The translations under genes and the position numbers were made by a program. 64,000 nt of DNA. Source: Warburgia ugandensis. Lineage: Eukaryota; Streptophyta; Magnoliopsida; Canellales; Canellaceae. Shown here in pieces: positions 47,701 through 58,851 of this stretch; within the stretch, counting starts at the first letter, position 1, and each line of letters opens with the position of its first letter. Under the pieces are notes generated by a model. That model was not told the origin of the DNA, ran no database searches, and saw nothing but the letters and a program-made list of their open reading frames with translations. The stretch spans positions 75,959,944 to 76,023,943 of the forward strand of contig CP141130.1 in assembly GCA_035236585.1 (NCBI GenBank), given 5' to 3'.

Positions 47701-48161
47701 TTTAATCTTCTTTTTAAAATAGCATTAAGTTCAACACGTAATTTTTTTACTCTCGGTTGCTTAGATGAAAGACTCAAAGATTGGTTGGATATACAAATGC
47801 TTTGTCCTAAACTTGTATTTTCTTTATTGATATTAGTTTCGGATTGTATTATTTCTTATTTTCTCATATGTTTAATTTATTTGATGTTTATGGGTATACA
47901 CTTTTTTTCCTAAAGCTTTTCCTTCCTATATGTGGATCATTCATGTGTATGAATCAATCATATTTTTGCATAATTCTTTCTTATCACAATCCTAGATTTT
48001 AAAATTTGAGTCTTCTAATATATATGGTTTTACCAATTATATGTACATTTTCTGTGCCTACCAAGTACTTGGTTAAACGCTTAACCTGATGTTATTAATT
48101 TTCTCCTACCTAGAAAGTCTTTGCATGCATCTAAACTTCAACATTTAAAATGGACAAATAT

Positions 48162-50614
48162 TGATAAGTATCCAAATTTGTATAAAAAAATACCAAATTA
48201 CTTGTCCATGTGTTATAACTTGTAGTGTTAAATTATGATGTTTGGCCAAAAATTATAATACATGCATTTCTGACTAAATGGACTAAATATTTGATAATTT
48301 GTAGTTTAGAGGATAATTTCGTATGTGTATGTGAATAATTAAATTTTTATAGGTTTTAATTAGAGATTTTGACGTTTTATAGGAACTGAGATGATGATCT
48401 AAAGGCTGAGATCGATCAAGATCAAAATTTAAGATCAAAATCAAAAGAGCAAGTCAAGCTAAAAAGTCATCAATCGAAAGTGAGGTCAAGGATCAAGATC
48501 ACCTTAATGGATGCAAAGGGTAGAATTGGAGAAGTCAAAGGTGATAAAGTGGGCCCATGCACAAGCCATACAAAGTCCATCACCTTTGCATGGAATTTAC
48601 TCAAGTCACCTAAGCCATGAAAAAGGTGATGAGCTAAGGAGCCTAGCCATCCATCAAAGCCAAGGCTTAGCCACCAAGCCAAGCCAAATGAGCCCCTAAA
48701 TCTGGCCATGAAGCCAATCCAAATGAACTCTTGAAGGTAGCCATCAAGCCATATGATCTAAGCTACAAGGAAAACCATGATTGGAGGAGAATATAAGAAA
48801 ATTTCCATGGGATTATTAGGGCTACTTTGAAGATATTTGAGAGAAAATCCAGTTAGATAAGATAGAATTTGAACCAATAGGAAGAACCCAATTTTTTTCC
48901 TTTGCTTCCATGATTTTCTCTCTCCCTTCGCCTCACCACACAAGGCAACCATGAATTTTACCTTCTTAAATTCCACTTAAAGAGTCACACCTTTCTAAAA
49001 CTCTCCCACCTTCCTAACTCTTTCCTAGATCTACCAACCACCTCTTTCCACTTTGCCCCCTCTTAGATGCCATCTTAAGTCACTTAGTTGGTTGCCCTAG
49101 ATCTAGAGATGATCTTAATGCTTAGATCTTTCCTCTTATTCTACACCTTAGGCAAGTTAGGAAGTGCCCAAAACACATAAAATAGGGTTAGTTTTCAATG
49201 TGAAATACAACTTGGGGAGGAGGAGATTGTACCCTCCTTTCAAGGAGGCATCTTCACCCCTCCTTCTTCCTTGAAGTCCTCTACATTTTTCTCCATTGGC
49301 AGCCACTTCTGTTCTAAGTTGTTCCATGGTTCTTTGATCTTCAATATGAGGTTAGCCCTTTAGTTGTTCATTTAGCTAATTTGTAGCTTTGTTTTGCTTA
49401 AGCCTTGGGCTTCTAGCTTGTTTTCCTTAGTGTTCTTCCAGTTTCACCTTTGCTTTCTATTGTATCTCCTTAGAAACACATGCTTGCTAGCTTAGCAGGT
49501 TTACTTTGAGCTTTATATGACATAAGCATGGCTCACACACTCTGTGAATGGTGTGCAACATCCTTGTAATCTTCTCCTTGAATGAATTATATTACGATGA
49601 ATGTTAATTCAATCTTTATTGGTGAATGTTATTTTGGGTATTTTTTTACTTGCTTATTTGTTTAAATGCATATAGTTTCATAGTTTACCCTTCAACCAAT
49701 TCTATTAGTTTAAATGCATCTCAACCAAGCCTCTAAATCAACCAAAACCACCTTGCTTCCATGCGCACAACCCGTGGGCTAGGTGCATGGTTTTGAGGAT
49801 TTTAGGTTGAAGTTTGTGGAGAGTTTGGTGAAGGATTTGTAATTGGTAAGTTAGATTTTTAAGGGCTTATCAATAGTTTAGTTAATTCATGAAAATTTAG
49901 GATGTGCTTATTTCATTTATTTGATTGAATCTTAGGATTACATAGTTGTTTGCATTTTTACCATCTTAGGAATCACACACACCAGTCTTGGTATAATGCA
50001 CATGATGTTGAATGTTGTCCCTTTAATTTAAGTTGCCATCCCATGTTAACCTTTGTTCATGCACTCCCATTACTGTATTTTCATGCTTTGCATCGTAGTG
50101 ATTAATAAGGTTTTCATTTAGAAAGAAAAAGCATAACACTTGTTCCATGAGCATGGATATTGAATCATGAGCATGGTTTTAAGTTTCTTTTTACTTTCGT
50201 AGTTGTTTAGCTTACAGATTAGATCGTTAATGTTCATTTAGATAAGTGTTATTGGGTGCATTAGAAGCATTTTTACACATTTCCTTATATTAGTTCGATT
50301 AGTTTGTTATGCTTTATTTAGAAAGTTTCTAATTTTCATTGTTAGAAGTTTTAATTTAGGAAAGTTTTACTTTTAAAAAGTATGTTTTTAGGAAAGTTTC
50401 TAAGATTAGCTTGTTTTTAGCATCTTTACATATATTCATGTTTTGCATTTATGTTAGTTTAGCTTAAAAATCTCATTATCTTGGCTGGATTAAGTAGTTG
50501 AAGTAAGGATCCACTAATCACACAAAATGTTTGATTCCTCATGGGATTGACCACCATCGCATGAATTTACTATAACTGATTTGTGCACTTGGAGTTAAGT
50601 TAAGTATAAAAAAA
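48162..50614 (+). repeat. 5' LTR of the nested LTR retrotransposon
   Basis: 2453 bp. It is collinear with 57280-59655, for example at AAATGCATCTCAACCAAGCC (about 49713 and 58132) and CCATGCGCACAACCC (about 49757 and 58178). It retains a segment of about 0.7 kb (about 48905-49645, with GGAGGAGGAGATTG and CTTTCAAGGAGGCATC) that the 3' LTR has lost. It lacks the roughly 0.5-kb insertion found in the 3' LTR at 58368-58895. Confidence 0.85.
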
Positions 50615-50620
50615 AGTTTT

Positions 50621-50638
50621 TGGTGCCATTGCTAGAGA
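50621..50638 (+). other. Primer binding site, tRNA-Asp type, degenerate
   Basis: TGGTGCCATTGCTAGAGA, preceded by GTTTT. The usual plant form is TGGCGCCGTTGCCGGGGA. All differences I see are C-to-T or G-to-A changes, in keeping with decay of methylated DNA. It lies six bases after the LTR. Confidence 0.8.
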
Positions 50639-50644
50639 ATTGCA

Positions 50645-52617
50645 ACAAAATTGTTTAGTGGACTTTATCTTAGGTTATTTACCTCTAGCCTTGAAGCCAA
50701 GCTATGAAGCCACTTAAGCCACTCAGGAATGAGCCATCAAAATGAGTCATCAAGATATGGAGGGCCACATGGAGCCACACAATTGGAGTATCAATTCAAG
50801 TATATTTCTATGTTGAAAAGTGATTTTTAAAGAGATTTGAGAGAGAATTGTAAAAGATAAGATTATCATGCATTAGGGGACTCATCAAGGAAGAAAACTC
50901 CACATTCCTTACCTCCTACTCTCATATCAACATTCAATAAGAAGGGTGGAGGGACACTTTTCCTCCATGGAAAAGGATGCCTCCCCCTTCTAATTTGGAA
51001 GGTAGCCAGCTCATATTTATTTCTCTCTCTTATGTCATCTTTATGACATCATTCCTAGCTAAATTTCCTCTTAACTTTCCTCATTCAATACCCTAACCCT
51101 AGAGCCACTCATCCTTTGCTAAGTTAGGAACCCACTCATCTATATATCCTCCCATGGTTCATATGAATTTTTCAAGTAGAGTTTAGTTGAGACAACTTTG
51201 AAAGGAGCACTCTAGCTTGGAATCTTTTGGATCTTTCGATTTAGTACTTCTAAGTTGCATTTATTCCTTTGGTCCTATTGTTATTTTCTTACTTATTTTA
51301 TCTCGAATTTAGGTTAGTAACTTAGTTGTTTTGCTTTAGTTTCATTGCTTTTAGTTTTCATTGTTTTGTTCCTTAAGGTCCATGCTATCTTTCCAACCCT
51401 CAAGCCTTTCATTTCTTGCTTCAATTAAGTAGTTTTTCTTTATTATTCAATCAAGATTCAATTTAGTTATCCTCTGATAGTGACAACCAAGAGAACAACT
51501 AGCCTTTTTTTTTTTTTTTTCCCCACTTGAATTCCTCATTTTCTACCCTCTTTTTTCCTTAGTTTTGGTAGTTTTTCCTTACCTAGTTCACCCTTTTAAC
51601 CTTCTTTTCTCTCAAATTCATTCATGTGTTTTATTTACACATCATTATAATTTATATTGTGAGTATTAGATTCTTTTTCTTTTTTTTTTGTTTAGATCCA
51701 CTTTTGCAAGCAAGAATAGTGAGCAATTTCGAGAATTATAGACAATTTTATGCACAATATTTTGATGTAATTTGGATGTCATTCAATAAAGTTTTGTTGG
51801 AATTATTTATGTCATCAAATTACTTGAGATCTGGGGTTCTATCTTGCATAAAAGTTGTGGTTTCTATAGCTTCCTAATGCTAGAGTTGTTGAATATTCTT
51901 AAGTACTGAAATTTGGAAACTATTTTTTGCTAAACTCTGTGCCTTACTTTCAGCCACCTAAACATTGTTTCCACTTAAATTATTAGGTACCCATTTATAT
52001 TTTCATGTTCTTTATTAGATCCCATAGTTATTTTGCATAATCAGTCACTTTAGATACATCAAATTGAGCCACTTTTGGGGTCTTAGAACCATGTGCACAG
52101 TCATAGAACCATGGTACTAAGTCCCTTTCATCTTTCATCTTTGATCTTTGGTTAATTTGGCTATTTGATCTTGTTTAAAAGTAGTTAATATATTCATTTT
52201 CATGTTTTATTTGTTTATATAGTTTCATTTTTGAATTTTAGGAAGTTTCTTGTTGAGGAAAGTTTCCTTTTTAGTAGTTTCCTTAAGTTAAGTTGCTTAG
52301 TTTAATTCATGCTTGTTTTGAATTAATTTCATTTTGTTGTTCACATGTTAGTTAGATAAGTTTCTATTTTAATTAGTTAGCTTTAGCTTTGGTAGGTTTC
52401 CTTTAATTCTAGTTTCTACTTCCATTCATGTTTCCTTTTTAGTTTGTTTTAGTTTCCTAGTTAAATCACAACTCTTTCTCATTGGCTAAAGTTAATTAAT
52501 CTAAATAAAATCCAATCTATTGTAAACCTATGAGATTCCTTGTGGGATCAACCTCACTTTCATGAAAATACTACATTGATTCGTATGCTTATGATTAATT
52601 TTAAAGCCACGCCACAG
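50645..52617 (+). mobile_element. LTR fragment 'D' inside the internal region
   Basis: It resembles an LTR of the C subfamily missing its start: the AAGCCA-rich section (50690-50790), the purine/pyrimidine section with GGATGCCTCCCCC, the GAAAGTTTC-rich section, and the end block TTGTGGGATCAACCTCAC, ..TTTTAAAGCCACGCCACA. The last part mirrors the left end of LTR C (25739). After it the element's leader appears to resume with GTTTTAATTTGTTATAGGTGG. The open frame at 51626-51877 has no recognisable motif. Left edge uncertain. Confidence 0.55.
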
Positions 52618-53943
52618 TTTTAATTTGTTATAGGTGGAATGTATCACAATGATAGTAATGGTCCCATAGGAGCGCTCATAAGATAAGAACTAAATTTCAT
52701 TACCAGATCATTATTCCACCTAGGTAATTAAAATTGATAGCAATTAGGTTGCATCATATAGTTAGGGTTTTTCAATGGAAAAAAACTACTCATTCATTGT
52801 ATACAATGATTTATTTCATTGTATATAAAGTTAAGAACAAAGGCCTATCAATACATCTATGAATATGATAGATAGTATGGAAAGTCAATTACTTAGGAAG
52901 ATAGCTTCTATGCAAGTTGCTCCATAGCTTCAATGCCATAATGACTATACCTATTTTGACCCTCCATATTCCACTTCTTCATGACCATCAAACTCCACAT
53001 ACAATGAATACTATTAAGAGCCAACGGATGCAATCAATGCATTCACATACTCTATAAAATGACTACCATATTAAGATAGACTAACAGTTGGGCTAGGCAT
53101 CATGAATAACCATGGTCTCAAAATTATCAATCATATCAAGAAGAACCATCATGGTACCACCCTCTTCTACCCTACCATGATCAACCATCATGAGTTGAAC
53201 CTACCTAACCCTTTTTTAAGTACCTCAATGTCATAACAATACCAACCCTATGAGTTGTTTCCTTTACAACATGAAGAACCATCATTAGAAGAGTATACAA
53301 TGACTTAGTGAACTAATGGATCAAAATCCTTTTGCACTTAAAAAAGGGGTTGAGGGTGTGAAACTAATTAGGAAGGAGAGTGAAAAAACACTTGAAAGAA
53401 TTTCAAGGTGGGAATTACCAATTCTTGTGATTCTCAAAGTTTTTCACCAACCTTAACTATTGATACTAATGATAGGATGGAAATATCTTATAATTATTCT
53501 AAGCCACAGAATCCACAACCACTCATAGAAACCTCTAACTCATATTTACATGAGCAATATTCTACTTCATCTTACTATTGTGATGAAGAGAATGAAGCCA
53601 TAGAAACATCAAACCTAGATCCTTTGGAATCATATCCTGCTTATTTTTATGAATTTAATGAAGGCACGTCCATTGAGGAGGTGAATGAGTTATTGGGTAT
53701 TGTTTCTTTGATGAACAACTTGGCAAGCTAGAGTAGAAACCCCTATAGATCCTGAAATAAAAAATGGTCCTTGCAATGTAGAAGACGTACTTGGTTGGGA
53801 CCTATAAACCTTATTTGAACAATCATAAGATAGTATGTGCTAGCTGAATAGGAAGAAGCAGTGTCAGTTGATGTATTGGTCCAACATCAACTAACTCTAG
53901 GGTACACATTAGAATATAATTAGGGTTTAAGCCAAACTATATC
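52618..53943 (+). other. Internal region, gag-position DNA with decayed frames
   Basis: It starts with a GGTGGAATGTATCACAATGA leader-like phrase and contains His/Asn/Tyr-rich broken frames. Clear retroviral gag motifs (capsid W..F block, zinc knuckle) were not seen. It holds one intact short frame (53408-53731). Confidence 0.5.
53408..53731 (+). CDS. Hypothetical acidic 107-aa open frame in the LTR element
   Basis: It starts MGITNSCDSQSF and ends ELLGIVSLMNNLAS. It is rich in Glu, Asp, Ser, Asn and Tyr (for example YYCDEENEAIETSN), with no membrane segment, signal peptide, Cys-His motif or coiled coil that I can see. It lies in the gag position of a non-autonomous LTR element, surrounded by stops in all frames. 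It could be a leftover of an acidic gag-like protein or a chance frame. Expression as a protein is doubtful. Confidence 0.3.
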   Translation: MGITNSCDSQSFSPTLTIDTNDRMEISYNYSKPQNPQPLIETSNSYLHEQYSTSSYYCDEENEAIETSNLDPLESYPAYFYEFNEGTSIEEVNELLGIVSLMNNLAS

Positions 53944-54287
53944 TGTAACTGCCCAAGGGCCCCACACACAACCATATTGTCCGCTCTGGAGACTGGGGCC
54001 CATAACACCCAGCCCCTGCACAGTTTTGTTCTTCCCTCGTAGGGGAAAAGGCCTGGTTGTATGGAAAGTCCTTTGAAGCCTTATCAACAATCCAGGAACT
54101 CTTCCCTTAGCGATGTGGGACTAACTCTCAGTGCCTCACCTTGCCTAGAAGCTTGCCAGCCTCAGCGACCACGCCTTTTGGCCCGCCCTCATCAGCCCAG
54201 ACTCATCGGCCAAGGCTAGCCCTCTCCCCCTTAGGGGACATGCGAGCGCCCGCGTGTAGTTAGCCACCCACATTGGGTCAGGGTCTC

Positions 54288-54299
54288 GCTCTGATACCA
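54288..54299 (-). other. Primer binding site of the left TRIM, tRNA-Met type
   Basis: TGGTATCAGAGC on the minus strand, one base from the LTR that starts TGTAACAGCC on the plus strand at 54301. A perfect plant initiator-tRNA-Met site. Confidence 0.88.
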
Positions 54300-54832
54300 C
54301 TGTAACAGCCCAAGGGTCTCACACACAACCATATTGTCTGCTTTGGAGACTGGGGCCCATAACACCCAGCCCTTGCACAGTTTTGTTCTTTCCCCGTGGG
54401 GGAAAAGGCCTGGTTGTATGGAAAGTCCTCTGAACCCTTATCAATAGTCCAAGAACTCTTTCCTTAGCGATGTGGGACTAACTCTCAATGCCTCACCTTG
54501 CTTAGAAGCCTGCCAGCCTAAGTGATCGTACCTTTTGGCCTGTCCTCATCAGCCAAGGCTAGCCGTCCTCATTTTATGCTCACGATTTAGCACCATGCCA
54601 ATGAGGGTGGGCCAAGAGAAGGCTGACAGGCTTCTAGGCTGGGGTGAGGGACAAAGAGTTAGTCCCACATTGCCTGGGGAGAGGAAGCTGGGCTGTTTAT
54701 AAGAGTTTGGGTAACTCTAATGGTCACAACGCGTTTTCCCTAGGAAACTTGGGAAGAACAAAACCGTGAGGGGTGTATGGGTGCCCCAAAGTAGATAATA
54801 TTGTGATTGTTGGAACCCCAGGGCGTATAAAA

Positions 54833-54845
54833 TGGTATCAGAGCC
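54833..54845 (+). other. Primer binding site of the right TRIM, tRNA-Met type
   Basis: TGGTATCAGAGCC, directly after the degenerate LTR end (GGGCGTATAAAA in place of GTTACA). A perfect site; with the minus-strand one it shows two independent, opposed priming sites in one insertion. Confidence 0.88.
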
Positions 54846-55184
54846 AGTTCCCCTCGTGGTGTGGTGGCTAGCTGCACGTGGGCGCCTGGTCATGACTATC
54901 ATGCAAGGACGCGTGTTTCCTAAGGGGGGAAGATGTGAAGCCCTAGGCCGATGAGGGAGGGCCAAGAGAAGGCTGGCAGGCTTCTAAGCTGGGATGAGGG
55001 ACAAAGAGTTAGTTCCAGATTGCCTGGGGAGAGGAAACTAGGTTATTTATAGGAGTTTGGGGAACTCTAACGGTCACAACGAGTTTTCCTAGGAAACTTG
55101 GGAAGAATAAAACCATGAGGGGTGTATGGGTACCCCAAAGCAGACAATATTATGATTGTTGGAACCCCAGGGTGTTACAATATC

Positions 55185-57270
55185 CCTAACTCTAGTAATA
55201 TAAGAAGAACCTTTCAGGGAAGTGCAGGTTCAACTTATCCCATATTTTAGAACAATGTAAGAGAAATGGAGGACAAAGGTAAACTGAGCAAAATGGTCAA
55301 TGTTATCCCTAAAATTGGTAAAAATGAGGATCATTCATCTCCATATGATCAACTAAACTTTAAATATATAGTAGTTCAAAATGTCATTGATTTACCACCA
55401 CCTAAAATTTCAAGGTAGGGAAATTATATTGACTACCATGAAATATTGAAAATGGGAGATCATCAATATGGTCCCACTAAACTCAAAATCTTGGTGGTTT
55501 ATTATGTCATATTGTTACCACGACCAAAAATTTCAAGGTAGAGGAAATATATAGACTACTGTAAGATTCTAAAGTGGCATGAGAAATCTAGCCCATTTCA
55601 TTATTAGAGTTAGGTTAGAAAAAATTAGGTTAAACTTGTAAGGTTAAGATTAGGGTACATTAGGATATATCTGGCTAAAGACATTAAACTTAATGCTCAC
55701 TAGGAAGTAACCTAAGTTTTTTTTTTTTTTTTTTTTAAGTCCTAGTGTTCTACACTACTCATTCATTTTTTGGGTGTCCTATATTTCAAAACATGTTTAG
55801 TTCATGTTGGGGGTGTAGAAATGAAATTTCTAAGTTTTTCCTGCATTTTTAAAATTTTTGAATATTTTTTTTATGACAAGTTCCTTTATAAAGATGAGAG
55901 TTTGATTTTTGAATATTTAGCAATCTTTTGAACTTTGGGTTATTAATAGAGTTGCATGCAATTAGTTCACTATTTTATTCATTTTCTTAAGTGTCTCCTA
56001 AAAATTAAACTCAAAATATTAATTGCATAAAATAGCTACATATAGTTTAAGTTGAAGGGAGAATACAACTTAGAGATCCTAATGAAGATCTACTAAGGCT
56101 TATAACTCAAGTGAGTTTAGAGCCATTCTTCCTTTTATGAAGGTTATACATAAAAAAAATTTCTTTAGTAGACATTAATTCTTAGCTCGTCTCGTTATTC
56201 TTCATCTTCATATTGTGCCTTTTAAAAAATAGGCCTTTTTCTTTCTTAGCCAAAAAAAACTTTACCTATATTGAACGCCTATAAGATATTCATTACCCAT
56301 TTGTTTTGGAAATATGTACATAAGATTGAAGGACATCTTTTGAAAAGGTATGAATAATAAAATTCATACAATGAAGAAAAAAAAAGGGTAAAAAGAAGAG
56401 TAAAAGTTTAAAAATGCTATATATAAAGTCAAGTGAAAAGAAAAAAGCCAATGAGGAAGAAGAATGTTTACTCTTGTGAAGAAAAATAGGAAAGTTGTGA
56501 CTACATTGAGAGAAGACCTTTACATATATTCCAAACAATCTTTGTTAACCTTTATACCCATTCTTTTGATAACCACCCTTACCCAAGCCTACATTTCATC
56601 CTAATATAAATCCTAACTTGATCTTATGACTACTATGGCTTGGATATACTTATAAATTAACAAGGAAATTGGCAGTCGATATCCATTTATGAGGTCATTA
56701 TCATTTTTATAAGTTATCATTCTTTTGTATGAAACATATGAGGTTGGACTTGATGAACAAATATTCTACTCATATATTAATGAGAGATTAAAACCTTCCT
56801 AAGTGACTTCTTTCTAGGTGTCAAGTATATCCTATGAGAATTGAAGTCAAAGCATATGTTTGGATGATAATTTGGGTTATATTTGACTTGGAGACTATAA
56901 TTATATATTAGATATAACACGCCTTCACTTTTTAAAGTTTAATAGAATAATAGAATATCTTTGGCATAAGGGTAGGATTTTGAACCATTGTGTTTATTTT
57001 TATTAGCAAGCTAAAGTTAGGTACTTAATATATCCTGAATAAAAAAAAAAAAAATCCTAGATGAATAAAGGATTTTCTTAAAAATTTTGAAAATTTTGTG
57101 GGTGTAATCACTACAAATCCTCATGAGGCATAACTTGTCCACTAGGGGCAACCTAGGGGTTTAAGGGCTTGTTGTATATGCTAAATTCAATCATGAGTAC
57201 CTACAAAAATGACAGTCATTTTATTTTTCTTATTTTCACATGTTTTGCTTAGGACTAGAAAAATGTTGGC
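55185..57270 (+). other. Internal region of the LTR element, 3' part
   Basis: Broken frames with a repeated phrase PPPKISR.GNYIDYHEILK / PRPKISR.RKYIDYCKILK (55390-55580). The stop in both copies is TAG at a likely Trp. A T run (55720-55736) follows the phrase CTCACTAGGAAGTAACC. A G-rich tract ATGTTGGGGGTG is at 55805. 55770-57270 is the counterpart of the minus-strand segment 41160-43350. No enzyme motif is seen. Confidence 0.5.
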
Positions 57271-57279
57271 TGGGGGGTG
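57270..57279 (+). other. Polypurine-type tract before the 3' LTR
   Basis: CTGGGGGGTG ends immediately at the LTR start TGATAAG (57280). It is the plus-strand primer position of the long-LTR element. Confidence 0.75.
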
Positions 57280-58367
57280 TGATAAGTGTCCAAATTTGTA
57301 TAAAAATTACTCAATTAGTTGTCCATGGGTTTAACTTATAGCATTAAATTAGCATTTTGGCCAAAATTTATAACACATGTATGTTTTGACTTAATAGACT
57401 AAATATTTGATAATTTATAGGTTGAGAGGATAAATCAGGGCAAGTATGTGAATAATCATATTTTTGTATAATTTAATTAGAGCTTTTGACTTTTTGTAGG
57501 AGTTGAGATGATGATCCGACAATCGAGATCGAGCAAGATGAAAATTTTAGATCAAGATCAAAAGATCGAGTCAAGGCCTAAAAGTTAACAGTCCAAAGTG
57601 ATGTCAAGGATTAAGATCACCTTAAGGTATGCAAATGATGAAATTACAGAAGTCAAATGTGACTAAAGTGGGCCCATACACAAGCCATGTAAAGTCCATC
57701 ACCTTTGTAGGGGATTTACTCAAGTCACCTAAGCCATGAAAAAGGTGATGAGCTAAGGAGCCTAGCTATCTATCAAAGCCAATGGGGTTGAGCCACCAAA
57801 CTAATTCAAATGAGCCTATAAAGCCAACTATGAAGCTAAGCCAAATGACCTCTAAAACCATTCCACTTAGTCGAATGAGCAAAGTTGCATGGAAAGCTGT
57901 GATTGGAGAAAAATCTAAAGAAAATATCTATAGGATTTTGAGGTCTATTTTGAAGATATTTGAGCAAAAATATTATTGGTTAAGATAACATGTGAACCAA
58001 TAGGAAGAACCCACCTTATTTTTCTTCTTTTTCTTCTTTGAGCAAAAATCTTAGTTGAGTTGTTTTTACATATTTATTTGTGTAAATGCATAGTTTCCTA
58101 GTTTATCATTCAAGCAAGTCTATTAGTTTAAATGCATCTCAACCAAGCCTAAAAATCAACCAAAACCACCTTGGTTCCATGCGCACAACCCATGGGCTAG
58201 GCACATGGTTTTGAGGATTTTTTTTTATTGAAGTTTGTGGAGAGCTTGGTCAAGAATTTTTAATTGGTAAGTTATATTTTGAAATGTTTGTAAATAGTTT
58301 AATTAATTCATGAAATTCTAGATTGTAAATATTTCATTTAATTTATTGAATCTTAGGATTACATAGT

Positions 58368-58535
58368 TTCAAGTCCGCTTATCTCTAGCTCATGACCTTA
58401 GCCGATATAAAAGTATATGATAGCACCCAATTTTTTTGATTCGGCAGTTCGATCCTTGATTTCTCATTCATGGGCGTTGATAAGATCCTTCTATTTAGCA
58501 ACACCTTAGGATGGCATATCCTTAACATTAATGGT
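58368..58535 (+). other. Plastid DNA insertion (NUPT): trnA 3' exon end and spacer to 23S rRNA
   Basis: TCAAGTCCGCTTATCTC corresponds to the 3' part (T arm and acceptor) of plastid trnA-UGC. It is followed by the plastid trnA-23S spacer phrases CTTAGCCGATA, TATATGATAGCACCCAAT, GATTCGGCAGTTCGATC, TTGATAAGATCC, TTTAGCA.CACCTTAGGATGGCATA. The match fades near 58535, where the 23S rRNA gene would begin. It is absent from the 5' LTR at the equivalent place (about 49950). It could have come directly from plastid DNA or through mitochondrial DNA of plastid origin. The identification is from memory of the plastid rRNA operon. Confidence 0.85.
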
Positions 58536-58717
58536 GAAATATAGCTCTAAGAGATAAAACAAAGCTTAAGACCAAGTAGGACTTGGTCTGAGAGAATAGA
58601 TACGTATTTTGGGATGTTAGAATAGAAAGATATATGGAGAAAGAAAGATAGAAATAAATAAATAGTCCAAAACAAAAAAAAAATTCTTGAAAAGCCTCCT
58701 TTGGTTTCTAACTTGGA

Positions 58718-58851
<134 letters not shown>

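Larger units (their letters stand above)
53944..55179. mobile_element. Head-to-head double TRIM, 1236 bp
   Basis: Two TRIM mini-retrotransposons in opposite orientation, joined near 54580 and flanked as one block by ATATC (53939-53943 and 55180-55184). Left, minus strand: LTR 54301-~54575, primer site 54288-54299, internal with purine tract (about 54225-54240), LTR 53944-~54220. Right, plus strand: LTR ~54582-54828, primer site 54833-54845, purine tract CTAAGGGGGGAAGA (about 54919-54932), LTR 54933-55179. The outer ends are TGTAAC and GTTACA, both U5 ends. It is GC-richer than its surroundings. TRIMs encode no protein and depend on other elements. The open frame at 54717-54965 (minus) is incidental. 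Confidence 0.8.
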
